A stretch of 23,920 nt of DNA from Patescibacteria group bacterium (lineage in GTDB: Bacteria; Patescibacteriota; Doudnabacteria; UBA920): positions 1 through 23,920 of the forward strand of contig JAMCYA010000064.1 in assembly GCA_023473845.1 (NCBI GenBank), given 5' to 3'. Below the pieces are notes generated by a model. It was not told the DNA's origin and did not search any database. It was given only the letters and a program-made list of their open reading frames with translations. Shown here in pieces: positions 5,948-13,001 of the stretch. Made by a program: the position numbers and the translations under genes. Numbering within the stretch: position 1 is the stretch's first letter; each line of letters opens with the position of its first letter.

Positions 5948-7048
5948 TTAGTTCTTGATGGGCATTACCAAATAAAGATAACTGTCGCTGCTCTCCGGGG
6001 TGAGCAGGCTGGGTGAACTGTCGTTGGTAACTTTTATAACCACGTTTTCAGCAGTCAGGTTAGCCAAACACTCCAACAAGTAGTGAAAGTTCACCATTAG
6101 GCCTCCGTTTTGGCCTTCCACTCGTGAAGGCAGCTCCACTACGCTTTTCCCCAACTCACCGGATTCGGTATGTAGGACCAAAGCCTGGGCGTTACTGTCA
6201 TATTCAACCTTAACACTGGCGTTGTTTTGGCTAAACACCCCGCCCGCCCGCAGCCCGTTAATCAACGCCTGTCGGTTGGTGGTGATGGTGGTGGTAAAAT
6301 CGTTGGGGATAATCTGTTCATAAGGCGGATATTCCCCGTCAATTAAGCGGCTGACGATCTGGGTGTTGTTCAGGGTAAAAGAAATTTGGGTTTCGTTAAC
6401 CGCGACTTGCACCTGTCCTTCTTGGGTGCCAATGTTCCTAGACAGCTCAATGATTGTTTTTTGGGGTAAAATCAAGCTGTGTGGCAGGTTGGGGTTTTCG
6501 CTTAAACTCAACTTTTTTTCTGCCAGCCGGTATCGGTCAGTGGCAGCAATTTTTAGAACTCCGCCTTCGGTTTTAAACAACACCCCGGAAATCTCCGGCT
6601 GGGTTTGATTGGTGGAAACCGCGAACACCACTTGGGTTAGGGCCTGTTTCAGCTCTTGGGAGGAGAGAGAGAAGTTTTTTACGTTTTCCACCTCTGGGAT
6701 TAGCGGAAATTCTTCCGCAGGCAGGGTTTTGATGGTGGTGTGGTAGTTTTCGGTTTCCACTGACAATTCTGTTTCTTTGGTTTCAAGGGTAATGTTTTTG
6801 TTGGGGAGACTGCCGACCAGGTCACTCAGGGTTTTACATGCTACCGTAACAACCCCCTCCTCTTCCACCTTGCATCTCACATAAGTCGTTACTGCAATTT
6901 CTAGATTGGTTGAAGATATTTTCAGCAAACCGTTCTCGGTTTTTAGTAGCACGTTGCTTAAAATTGGTAAACTTACACTTGAAGAAATAATTCTTCCCAC
7001 AGAAGCTAATCCAGCTTTTAAGTTTTCTTGGGTGCAGATTACTTTCAT
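5948..7048 (-). CDS. dnaN: DNA polymerase III subunit beta (sliding clamp)
   Basis: 366 residues with the three-repeat architecture of bacterial beta clamps. Recognisable segments are LPILSNVLLKTENGLLKI in domain I, TDRYRLAEKKL in domain II and the C-terminal DSYLYLVMPIKN, which matches the family ending YLVMP(I/M)R. The homodimeric ring encircles DNA and tethers polymerase III and repair enzymes. The start codon at 7048 is preceded by a very AT-rich stretch that is part of the candidate origin. recF follows after four bases. Confidence 0.96.
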   Translation of the reverse strand: MKVICTQENLKAGLASVGRIISSSVSLPILSNVLLKTENGLLKISSTNLEIAVTTYVRCKVEEEGVVTVACKTLSDLVGSLPNKNITLETKETELSVETENYHTTIKTLPAEEFPLIPEVENVKNFSLSSQELKQALTQVVFAVSTNQTQPEISGVLFKTEGGVLKIAATDRYRLAEKKLSLSENPNLPHSLILPQKTIIELSRNIGTQEGQVQVAVNETQISFTLNNTQIVSRLIDGEYPPYEQIIPNDFTTTITTNRQALINGLRAGGVFSQNNASVKVEYDSNAQALVLHTESGELGKSVVELPSRVEGQNGGLMVNFHYLLECLANLTAENVVIKVTNDSSPSLLTPESSDSYLYLVMPIKN

Positions 7049-7273
7049 ATATTTATATATAAATAATTTAATACAAAATAATAATAAGTGCTGTGGATTT
7101 GTGGATTAACTGAATTAGCCAACAATTCATCATTTCTTTCATTTTGGCTTGTTGATAAACCAAAGACAAAAGTGGAAGCTTTTTAAAAAAAGACTGTAAA
7201 AGAAAAACCTGAACATTCATCCCCAGTCATACCAACAGGCAAACACCATACAAGTACACAACCTTACCCCCAG
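7049..7273. other. oriC: Candidate replication origin (oriC) between dnaA and dnaN
   Basis: This 225-bp non-coding spacer contains three DnaA-box-like 9-mers in one orientation: TGTGGATTT (7092-7100), TGTGGATTA (7100-7108) and TGTTGATAA (7150-7158). The last two differ from TGTGGATAA at one position each. Beside the first box, bases 7087 down to 7076 read 3' to 5' as AAT AAT AAT AAA, matching the DnaA-trio rule [G/A]A[T/A]. Beyond that, 7049-7080 is almost pure A/T and could be the unwinding element. The order box, trio, AT-rich region is that expected of a bacterial basal unwinding system. No strand-skew calculation was possible. Confidence 0.6.
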
Positions 7274-8620
7274 CTATATAAACAGTTTATCCAGAATTAA
7301 ATCCATCTCCTGTTTGAAGCCATCCTTATCCTTAACCAAATTTTCCATTTTTTCTACAGCGTGCATTACGGTGGTGTGGTCACGGCCGCCAAAAAAATCA
7401 CCAATGGAAGGAAAGGAGTTATCCAGCTCCCGTCGAATAAGGTACATGGCAATCTGTCTTGGTTTTACAAATTCCTTTTTTCGCGACTGTTTTACCAGGT
7501 CTTCCATGGAGATGTTGTAGAATTCGGCGACTACCTCGGCAATTTTTTTCGCTGAGGTGACTTTCTTTTTAGCTCCAACAATGCTGGCCAAAATCCCCTT
7601 GGCTTGCTCCAAAACCAACCCCCGGTTATCCATTTGTTGGTAAATTGCCAGGCGGTTTAGCGCTCCTTCGAGCTCCCGAACGTTATTTTGGATGTTTTCC
7701 GCGATATAAAAGAGGATTTCTTCCGGCATCTGCACCCCGCGTTTTTCCATTTTAGTGCGTAATATAGCCATGCGGGTTTCCAGATCAGGCGCTTGGATAT
7801 CCGCAATCATCCCCCACTCAAACCGGGAAATAAGCCGCTGTTCTATGGCAGGAATTTCTTTTGGCGGCCGGTCGGAAGTGATGATGATTTGTTTGCCATT
7901 GTCGCGCAGCTCGTTGAAGGTGTGAAAAAATTCTTCCTGGGTGCCTTCCTTGCCAGCCAAAAATTGAATGTCGTCTATCAGCAAGGCATCCACTTCACGG
8001 TAGGCTTTTTTAAAATCATCCATGCGTTTTTGGCTGATGGCGTTGATGTAGTCGTTGGTAAATTTTTCACTTGTAACGTACAGGATTTTTTTATGGCTGG
8101 ATTCCAGAATACGGTGCCCCACAGCCTGCATTAAATGGGTTTTACCTAAACCCACTCCGCCGTAGATGAAGAGCGGGTTATATTGAGTGCCGGGGTTTTT
8201 AGCCACCGCCTGGCTGGCCGCGTGGGCAAGCTCGTTATTTTTTCCGATTATCAGGGTTTCAAAAGTGTATTTTGGGTTTAAACCAGAGGTAAAAGCCGAG
8301 GGCCTCTCTTTGGTAAGGCTGGCACTCTCGGGCCTTTTGAACATGTTGGTTTGCTGGCTGGCCTGTGTTGTGGGTTGGTTGCCAAGTTGGTATTTGATCT
8401 CCTTAATTTCTGGAGCAATCCCCTTCAGGCTTTTTAGCATCTCCTGATGGTACTTGGCGGAAATCCAGTCGCGGTTGAAAGCGCTGGGTACGCCGATGAT
8501 GATATGGTCTGCGCCTCTTTCTAAGATGAGCGTGTTCTTAAACCAAGTGTTAAAATTAGCCTTGCTCAGTGAAACTTCTAGACTGCCTAAGATTGCTTGC
8601 CAGAGCTGCTGATTGGTCAT
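7274..8620 (-). CDS. dnaA: Chromosomal replication initiator protein DnaA
   Basis: 448 residues with four DnaA domains. Domain I (residues 1 to about 85) includes LSKANFNTWF and is followed by a short linker. The AAA+ domain begins with YTFETLIIGKNNELAHAAS and has Walker A GGVGLGKTH, Walker B LLIDDIQFL and sensor I IITSDRPP. Domain IV ends with the DnaA-box-binding signature GGRDHTTVMHAVEK. DnaA-ATP melts oriC and loads the helicase. Putative DnaA boxes lie on both sides of the gene, so autoregulation is likely. dnaN follows across the candidate origin and rpmH diverges upstream. Confidence 0.98.
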   Translation of the reverse strand: MTNQQLWQAILGSLEVSLSKANFNTWFKNTLILERGADHIIIGVPSAFNRDWISAKYHQEMLKSLKGIAPEIKEIKYQLGNQPTTQASQQTNMFKRPESASLTKERPSAFTSGLNPKYTFETLIIGKNNELAHAASQAVAKNPGTQYNPLFIYGGVGLGKTHLMQAVGHRILESSHKKILYVTSEKFTNDYINAISQKRMDDFKKAYREVDALLIDDIQFLAGKEGTQEEFFHTFNELRDNGKQIIITSDRPPKEIPAIEQRLISRFEWGMIADIQAPDLETRMAILRTKMEKRGVQMPEEILFYIAENIQNNVRELEGALNRLAIYQQMDNRGLVLEQAKGILASIVGAKKKVTSAKKIAEVVAEFYNISMEDLVKQSRKKEFVKPRQIAMYLIRRELDNSFPSIGDFFGGRDHTTVMHAVEKMENLVKDKDGFKQEMDLILDKLFI

Positions 8621-8686
8621 ACTTTTGTTTCTAAAAATGGCGGTTCAATGGTTAAAAACACGTGTCTTATCTATTCTAACAGCCAG

Positions 8687-8763
8687 TTATCAACATGTAA
8701 AATTCATTTTTTTGCGCTTATTAATGAGGGAAAAACATTTCTCTGTTTATATCGTGTGGATAA
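8687..8763. promoter_or_regulatory. DnaA boxes between dnaA and rpmH
   Basis: In the 255-bp spacer, TTATCAACA (8687-8695, one mismatch) and a perfect TGTGGATAA (8755-8763) are present in opposite orientations. They may regulate dnaA transcription or form a second origin subregion, as in Bacillus, where boxes flank dnaA on both sides. The rest of the spacer is AT-rich. Confidence 0.6.
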
Positions 8764-8805
8764 ATTGTGGGTTGGTCAAGTTCCCGAATTATCTTTGGCT
8801 TAGAA

Positions 8806-8835
8806 TTGACTTTAATGCCTGTTTTTTAGTATAAT
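8806..8835 (+). promoter_or_regulatory. Promoter of the rpmH operon
   Basis: TTGACT at 8806-8811 and TATAAT at 8830-8835 are separated by 18 bp. The start of transcription is expected near 8842, giving a short leader of about 34 nt that carries the ribosome-binding site GAGAGG before the rpmH ATG. Confidence 0.8.
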
Positions 8836-8875
8836 TAGCCAAGATATTATTAAAAAGTGAGAGAGGATTTCGCGT

Positions 8876-9010
8876 ATGAAGCGAACTTATCAACCCAAAG
8901 TTAAGCGCAGAAAGCGCAGGCATGGTTTTATGAAGCGCATGCAAACCAAAACCGGCCGCAATGTTTTAGCCAGAAGAAGGGCAAAAGGCAGAAAAAAATT
9001 GAGCGTTTAA
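8876..9010 (+). CDS. rpmH: 50S ribosomal protein L34
   Basis: The 44-residue reading frame begins MKRTYQPKVKRRKRRHGFM and ends LARRRAKGRKKLSV, a near-textbook L34 with the usual length. L34 is a late-binding protein of the large ribosomal subunit contacting 23S rRNA. A ribosome-binding site GAGAGG lies about eight bases before the ATG. The gene heads the conserved rpmH-rnpA-yidD-yidC-khpB operon, and rnpA begins 11 bp after its stop. Confidence 0.97.
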   Translation: MKRTYQPKVKRRKRRHGFMKRMQTKTGRNVLARRRAKGRKKLSV

Positions 9011-9021
9011 TTTTTCAGAAG

Positions 9022-9375
9022 ATGTTTAAAAAAGAACACCGCCTGGCCAAAACCAAGGATGTAAAAGCGGCATTTGAGCAAGGTCGGGGTTTTTTTAACC
9101 CTTATTTTTCAGTCCGGCATAATGCCAAAGCGGGGCAGCAAAGGCGTTTTACGGTTGTGGTTTCTACCAAAGTGTCAAAAAACGCCACCCGGCGCAACCG
9201 TTTAAAAAGGTTGGTTAGGGAGTTTGCCCGCATAAATATGGGAAATTTTCTACCCGGTGACTATATTTTGGCTTTTAAACCAAAGGCCAATCAATTATCA
9301 GACCCAGAAGTAGCAGTGGTTTTGAGTAAGCTCCTTATCCAAGCCAAAGTTTATGAAAATCAGCGTATTGCCTAA
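9022..9375 (+). CDS. rnpA: Ribonuclease P protein component
   Basis: 117 residues, typical for RnpA. Family marks are KKEHRLAKTKDVKAAF at the start, FSVRH, the VSTKVSKNATRRNRLKRLVRE signature containing the RNR box, and LPGDYILAFKP. It assists the RNA subunit in removing tRNA 5' leaders; the RNA gene is not in this window. Its 3' end overlaps the yidD start by 23 bp, indicating coupled expression. Confidence 0.96.
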   Translation: MFKKEHRLAKTKDVKAAFEQGRGFFNPYFSVRHNAKAGQQRRFTVVVSTKVSKNATRRNRLKRLVREFARINMGNFLPGDYILAFKPKANQLSDPEVAVVLSKLLIQAKVYENQRIA

Positions 9376-9610
9376 AAATTTGTTACTGGGGTTGATTGGT
9401 TTGTACCAAAAATCCCTCTCCCCCGATCATGGCTGGTTTAAGCACCAACACCCCCATGGCTATTGTCGGTTTTACCCTAGTTGCAGCGAGTATGCGCGCC
9501 AGGCGGTAACCAAGCACGGCGCAGTAAGGGGGTCTGGTTTGAGCGCGATGCGGCTCTTGAGGTGCCACCCTTGGGCTCAGCCGAAGATTGACAATGTTCC
9601 CAATTCTTAA
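9353..9610 (+). CDS. yidD: Membrane protein insertion efficiency factor YidD
   Basis: 85 residues carrying the family signature: LIGLYQKSLSPDHG, then CRFYPSCSEYARQAVTKHGA and RLLRCHPWAQP. YidD is a small membrane-associated protein encoded beside yidC that promotes insertion of nascent membrane proteins. The amphipathic N-terminus (LPKNLLLGLIGLYQ) fits membrane association. It overlaps rnpA and precedes yidC by 15 bp. Confidence 0.95.
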   Translation: MKISVLPKNLLLGLIGLYQKSLSPDHGWFKHQHPHGYCRFYPSCSEYARQAVTKHGAVRGSGLSAMRLLRCHPWAQPKIDNVPNS

Positions 9611-9625
9611 TTGTAAACCAAACCC

Positions 9626-10336
9626 ATGTTTCTTGTTTCCTTGTACAACGAAATCATCTATCGCCCCCTTCTAAACCTTTTGGTTTATTTTTACCACTAC
9701 ATTCCCGATATTGGAGTGGTGATTGTGCTTTTAACCATACTGATTAGGCTGCTTATGGCACCCAGCTTCCACAAGTCTTTAAAGAGCCAGAAGGCAATGA
9801 CCGAGCTGCAGCCTAAACTCAATGAGGTTAAAGAAAAGTATAAGGATGACAAGGAAGGCCAGGCGCGGGCCATGATGCAGTTGTACAAAGACCACCAAAT
9901 CAACCCGCTTTCTTCCTGTTTGCCTCTTTTGGTCCAGTTTCCCATTTTAATTGCCCTTTACCAGGTTTTTAGCAAGGCTTTAAATAACCACTTAACCGGT
10001 TTGTATGCTTTTGTGCCCAAACCGGAAACCATCAACCCCTTCTTTTTACACCTGATGGATTTGTCCAAGCCCAGCATAGTTTTGGGCGTGTTGGCCGGCT
10101 TAGCCCAGTTCTGGCAGTCGAAAATGATGCTACCCAAAACTTCGGCAGCTTCGCAGGATGCCACCACCAAAGCAATCCAGATGCAGACCACCTATTTTTT
10201 GCCCATTGTTTCCGTGGTAATTGCCATTAAGCTGCCGGCCGGCCTGCCTTTGTACTGGCTGGTGACAACCCTGTTTGCCGTTGGCCAGCAGTATTGGCTG
10301 GTAAAAAGACAGCAGCCTCAGGCGCCTCGTTCCTAA
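9626..10336 (+). CDS. yidC: YidC/Oxa1 family membrane protein insertase, short form
   Basis: 236 residues, the short Gram-positive-like form without the large periplasmic domain of E. coli YidC. Transmembrane segments are visible near residues 25-45 (IGVVIVLLTILIRLLMAP, with the conserved functional Arg), 95-115 (LPLLVQFPILIALYQVF), about 150-170, and two near the C-terminus around IVSVVIAIKLPAGLPLYWLVT. A charged cytoplasmic hairpin (SQKAMTELQPKLNEVKEKY) follows the first segment, as in the family. It inserts membrane proteins alone or with SecYEG. It ends in a short cytoplasmic tail, and khpB follows after 68 bp. Confidence 0.95.
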   Translation: MFLVSLYNEIIYRPLLNLLVYFYHYIPDIGVVIVLLTILIRLLMAPSFHKSLKSQKAMTELQPKLNEVKEKYKDDKEGQARAMMQLYKDHQINPLSSCLPLLVQFPILIALYQVFSKALNNHLTGLYAFVPKPETINPFFLHLMDLSKPSIVLGVLAGLAQFWQSKMMLPKTSAASQDATTKAIQMQTTYFLPIVSVVIAIKLPAGLPLYWLVTTLFAVGQQYWLVKRQQPQAPRS

Positions 10337-10353
10337 GTTTTGGCGGTTAGTTT

Positions 10354-10377
10354 CAGCGGCTATACTTTTTGCCGCTG
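10354..10377 (+). other. Hairpin between yidC and khpB
   Basis: CAGCGGC and GCCGCTG form a 7-bp perfect stem around a T-rich 10-nt loop in the 68-bp spacer. It lacks a T-tract on its 3' side, so it is more likely an mRNA processing or stability element than a terminator. Confidence 0.4.
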
Positions 10378-10404
10378 GCTACTAATTACTAAATCTCGAA
10401 ACCC

Positions 10405-10875
10405 ATGACTGACTACAATAAGATAGAAGCCGTCAAGCAGATTATCGGCCAAACCTTAGACCAGTTGGGCGTGCCCGGCAAGGTGGAGTTTGAAGAAAGC
10501 ATTACCAAAGGGCTGATTTTTAACATTACTTCCCCGGAGTCTTTTATGTTGATTGGCCGCCAGGGCGCCACCTTGCATGCTTTGCAGGTTTTGGTGCAGA
10601 ATATTGCCGTCAAACAATTGGGCGGCCAGGAGCCGTTTTGGTTTACCTTAGACGTGGATGATTATAAGCGCAAGCGGGAATGGTATTTGAAAGAAACGGC
10701 CAAGGCCGCGGTAGACCATTTGAAAAAAACCGATAAGCCGGTGCGGCTGGAGTCGATGCCGGCTTACGAGCGCCGTTTTGTGCATGCTTATCTGCAGGAG
10801 CATTTTCCCGATGTGGAAAGCGAGAGCCAGGGCGAAGACCCTCATCGGAAAATTGTTATTCGGTTTAGACGCTAA
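10405..10875 (+). CDS. khpB: RNA-binding protein KhpB (Jag/EloR), KH and R3H domains
   Basis: 156 residues. A KH-type domain with the GxxG loop IGRQGATLHALQ lies near residues 50-62. It is followed by DVDDYKRKREWYL and a C-terminal R3H domain containing AYERRFVHAYLQEHF. The N-terminal Jag-N domain of longer homologues is absent, so this is the minimal form. KhpB binds RNA, often as a complex with KhpA, and affects envelope growth and division in streptococci. Position after yidC is the conserved bacterial arrangement. A strong terminator follows eight bases after the stop. Confidence 0.93.
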   Translation: MTDYNKIEAVKQIIGQTLDQLGVPGKVEFEESITKGLIFNITSPESFMLIGRQGATLHALQVLVQNIAVKQLGGQEPFWFTLDVDDYKRKREWYLKETAKAAVDHLKKTDKPVRLESMPAYERRFVHAYLQEHFPDVESESQGEDPHRKIVIRFRR

Positions 10876-10883
10876 CTTATTTA

Positions 10884-10916
10884 AAAATCCCGTCCTCCTT
10901 AGGAGGACGGGATTTT
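10884..10916. terminator. Bidirectional intrinsic terminator
   Basis: A 15-bp perfect stem AAAATCCCGTCCTCC with its complement encloses a TTA loop, with A and T runs at both ends. It closes the rpmH operon and, on the other strand, the operon ending with the aldo/keto reductase at 10920. Confidence 0.93.
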
Positions 10917-10919
10917 ATT

Positions 10920-11804
10920 TTAAGCCAAGGGGATGGTGTCTGAAATATTTTCTTGGTGCGAAAAGTCTGCTTGCAGTTTTTTTACGTCTTCAGGCGCCAT
11001 TATCCAACCTACAGCCCCCAAGTTTTCTTTCAAATGTTCCTGGCTGCTGGTTTTGGTCAGGGTGACAACATTGGGCTGCATAACCAGCCAGTTGATGGCT
11101 ATTTGAGCGGGTGTTTTTTTGTATTTATCACACAACTTTTGAATCAAAGGTTCGCTATCCAAATCGGTTTTTCCTCGGGTCAGGCTGCCCATGCCCAATG
11201 GGCGCCAAGCAACCAGAAAAATGTCATTCGTTTGGCAATATTCAAGCAGCCCGGACTTCTCAGGTTCTCTGAATCTTACGCTGTAGTGGACCTGGGTCGC
11301 TTCAATAGGGTGCCGGGCGAGCTCCTGGGCCTGTTTGGTGTGCTCAAGGTTAAAATTACTAATGCCTAGGTGTTTGATCAGCCCTTCATCAGCCAGTTCA
11401 TCCAAAGCTTTCATGCACTCCCCAATTTTTTCCTCTCCAGGGTAGCGGTGGAGATAGTAAAGGTCTAAATAATCCGTGCCCAGCCTTTTTAGGCTTGCCA
11501 AAGCAGCCTGTTTGATATCCCGGTAGTTTAAGTGGGTCTGTTGCGCTTTGGAAGAAATAAATAGTTTTTTTCTGTCTTGGCCTAAAATTGCCTGGCCCAC
11601 AAATTTTTCGGCCTGTCCAGCGGCATAAACCTCGGCTGTATCAATCACAGTAATGCCTGAGCTAAGGGCTGACTTTATAGCCCCAATGTCTTTTAAATCA
11701 TCATTATTTGGATCAGGTTCGTTACGGCCTCCCATTGCCCAAGTGCCCAGTCCTATCACGGGCAGTTCAAGCCCGGTTTTGAGTTTTTTTGTGGGGATGC
11801 TCAT
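10920..11804 (-). CDS. Aldo/keto reductase
   Basis: 294 residues with a complete AKR barrel. The catalytic tetrad is present: Asp55 (VIDTAE), Tyr60 (VYAAG), Lys86 (ISSKAQQ) and His119 (YYLHRYP). The LGISNFN and VHYSVRFRE segments fit the family, and the NADPH-binding end region is around LTKTSSQEHLKENLGA. It should reduce aldehydes or ketones with NAD(P)H; the substrate cannot be inferred. It is the last gene of an operon with a penicillin-binding protein and an O-antigen-ligase-like protein, three bases after the latter's stop, so envelope sugar metabolism is possible but unproven. Confidence 0.92.
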   Translation of the reverse strand: MSIPTKKLKTGLELPVIGLGTWAMGGRNEPDPNNDDLKDIGAIKSALSSGITVIDTAEVYAAGQAEKFVGQAILGQDRKKLFISSKAQQTHLNYRDIKQAALASLKRLGTDYLDLYYLHRYPGEEKIGECMKALDELADEGLIKHLGISNFNLEHTKQAQELARHPIEATQVHYSVRFREPEKSGLLEYCQTNDIFLVAWRPLGMGSLTRGKTDLDSEPLIQKLCDKYKKTPAQIAINWLVMQPNVVTLTKTSSQEHLKENLGAVGWIMAPEDVKKLQADFSHQENISDTIPLA

Positions 11805-11807
11805 GGC

Positions 11808-12998
11808 CTAGATGATTAAAGAGAGGGTAACCCAAAATATTAACGCCAAATCGTTTTTAAAATATGGATTATCAATCTGGCCTTGGACCAGCAGGGTTAT
11901 TATAAACAGCGCCACTCCTAAACCGAAAGCGCTCCGGCGGTTTTTAATACCCTGGTACAGCGCCAGAACAGACAAGCCGACAAAGCTCAGCATGCCCAGC
12001 AGTCCGGTCTCCACCCAAAAATCCAAGAAAATGTTGTGGGGAAAATTGTGCGTGTCCAGGTTGGGGTCGGTGTTGAGCTGCGGCCATTCAGTGGCAAAGC
12101 CGGTTAAGCCTAAGCCGAAAACCGGTGACTGTTTTACGCCCTTAAGCCCCGTGTTCCAAAGTGACAGGCGCGATACGGCCGATTTCTCGCCCAGGAAAGG
12201 CAAGAGCACGCGATAACGGAGGTTGGGGGTAATTAATACTATACCCGCCAGCATCACGCCCGCCAGCAAGGCTGCGTACCTGAGCTTTTTGTCTCCCGCG
12301 ATTAGCACGTACAAGCCCAGCCCCACTGCCAAACCCAGCCAACCGGCCCGGGACATGGACAAAAATAACCCAACTGCTCCAAGCAGCCAAAACATGAAAA
12401 GTTTTTGGGTTAGGGGCAGGTGTTTGTAGCTGCGCACCCGTTCCATCAGGTCGGGTACCAGAAAAGCGAGCAAGGGGGCGCTAAACAAAGCATAAAAATT
12501 TGGGTGCCCAAAAAATCCCAGTGCGCGCTTCGGCTCTACGGCATTGCCCCAGTATTGGGGCGGCAAGCCGAAAAGCGTAAAGTATTGGACAATTGACCAG
12601 ACGCCCATAATTCCCAGCAGTAAATAGGCGGCATAAGTCCAGGCGTTTTTTGTGCCGGGGTTTTTGTAGAAAAGGTAGCCAAATAAAAAGAACAGGCTGA
12701 TAGGCTGGAAAATAAGCACGATAAATTGTCCTAGGTTTTTTTGGGAAAATTTCGGAACAAAAAGCGAAATTACGCCTGCCAAAAAAAATAAGCTGACCAG
12801 CCCCAGCCACCATTTATTTAAGGACTTCAGCCAGAACCAAAAGCCAGCCAGTTTTTGCTGCCGGGCAAGGTAATAACCGAAACATAACCAAAGCAAGACT
12901 ACCCAAGCCATCAACAGGTTTAGAGGCGCAGGCCCGATACTAAAACGCAATGCGTAAGCGGGGGCAAGTAGCAGGGTACAAAAGATTAAGTAAGACAT
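11808..12998 (-). CDS. O-antigen ligase family membrane protein
   Basis: 396 residues with about ten to twelve hydrophobic segments along its whole length. The decisive motif is in the large loop and the following helix: DTHNFPHNIFLDFWVETGLLG near residues 315-340, matching the HN-FL-E-GL-G pattern of Wzy/WaaL/TuaE family polymerases and ligases. ALGFFGHPNFYALF also fits. Such proteins join undecaprenyl-linked glycan units to acceptors or polymerise them in the outer leaflet. In an organism without lipid A it would more likely act on surface polysaccharide or protein glycosylation. It follows the PBP gene by three bases. Confidence 0.85.
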   Translation of the reverse strand: MSYLIFCTLLLAPAYALRFSIGPAPLNLLMAWVVLLWLCFGYYLARQQKLAGFWFWLKSLNKWWLGLVSLFFLAGVISLFVPKFSQKNLGQFIVLIFQPISLFFLFGYLFYKNPGTKNAWTYAAYLLLGIMGVWSIVQYFTLFGLPPQYWGNAVEPKRALGFFGHPNFYALFSAPLLAFLVPDLMERVRSYKHLPLTQKLFMFWLLGAVGLFLSMSRAGWLGLAVGLGLYVLIAGDKKLRYAALLAGVMLAGIVLITPNLRYRVLLPFLGEKSAVSRLSLWNTGLKGVKQSPVFGLGLTGFATEWPQLNTDPNLDTHNFPHNIFLDFWVETGLLGMLSFVGLSVLALYQGIKNRRSAFGLGVALFIITLLVQGQIDNPYFKNDLALIFWVTLSLII

Positions 12999-13001
12999 GG
13001 T

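Noticed and set aside
12142..12813. Open frames on the minus strand inside the O-antigen-ligase-like gene
   Set aside because: They are out-of-frame shadows with no recognisable motif, fully covered by a clear multi-span membrane protein.
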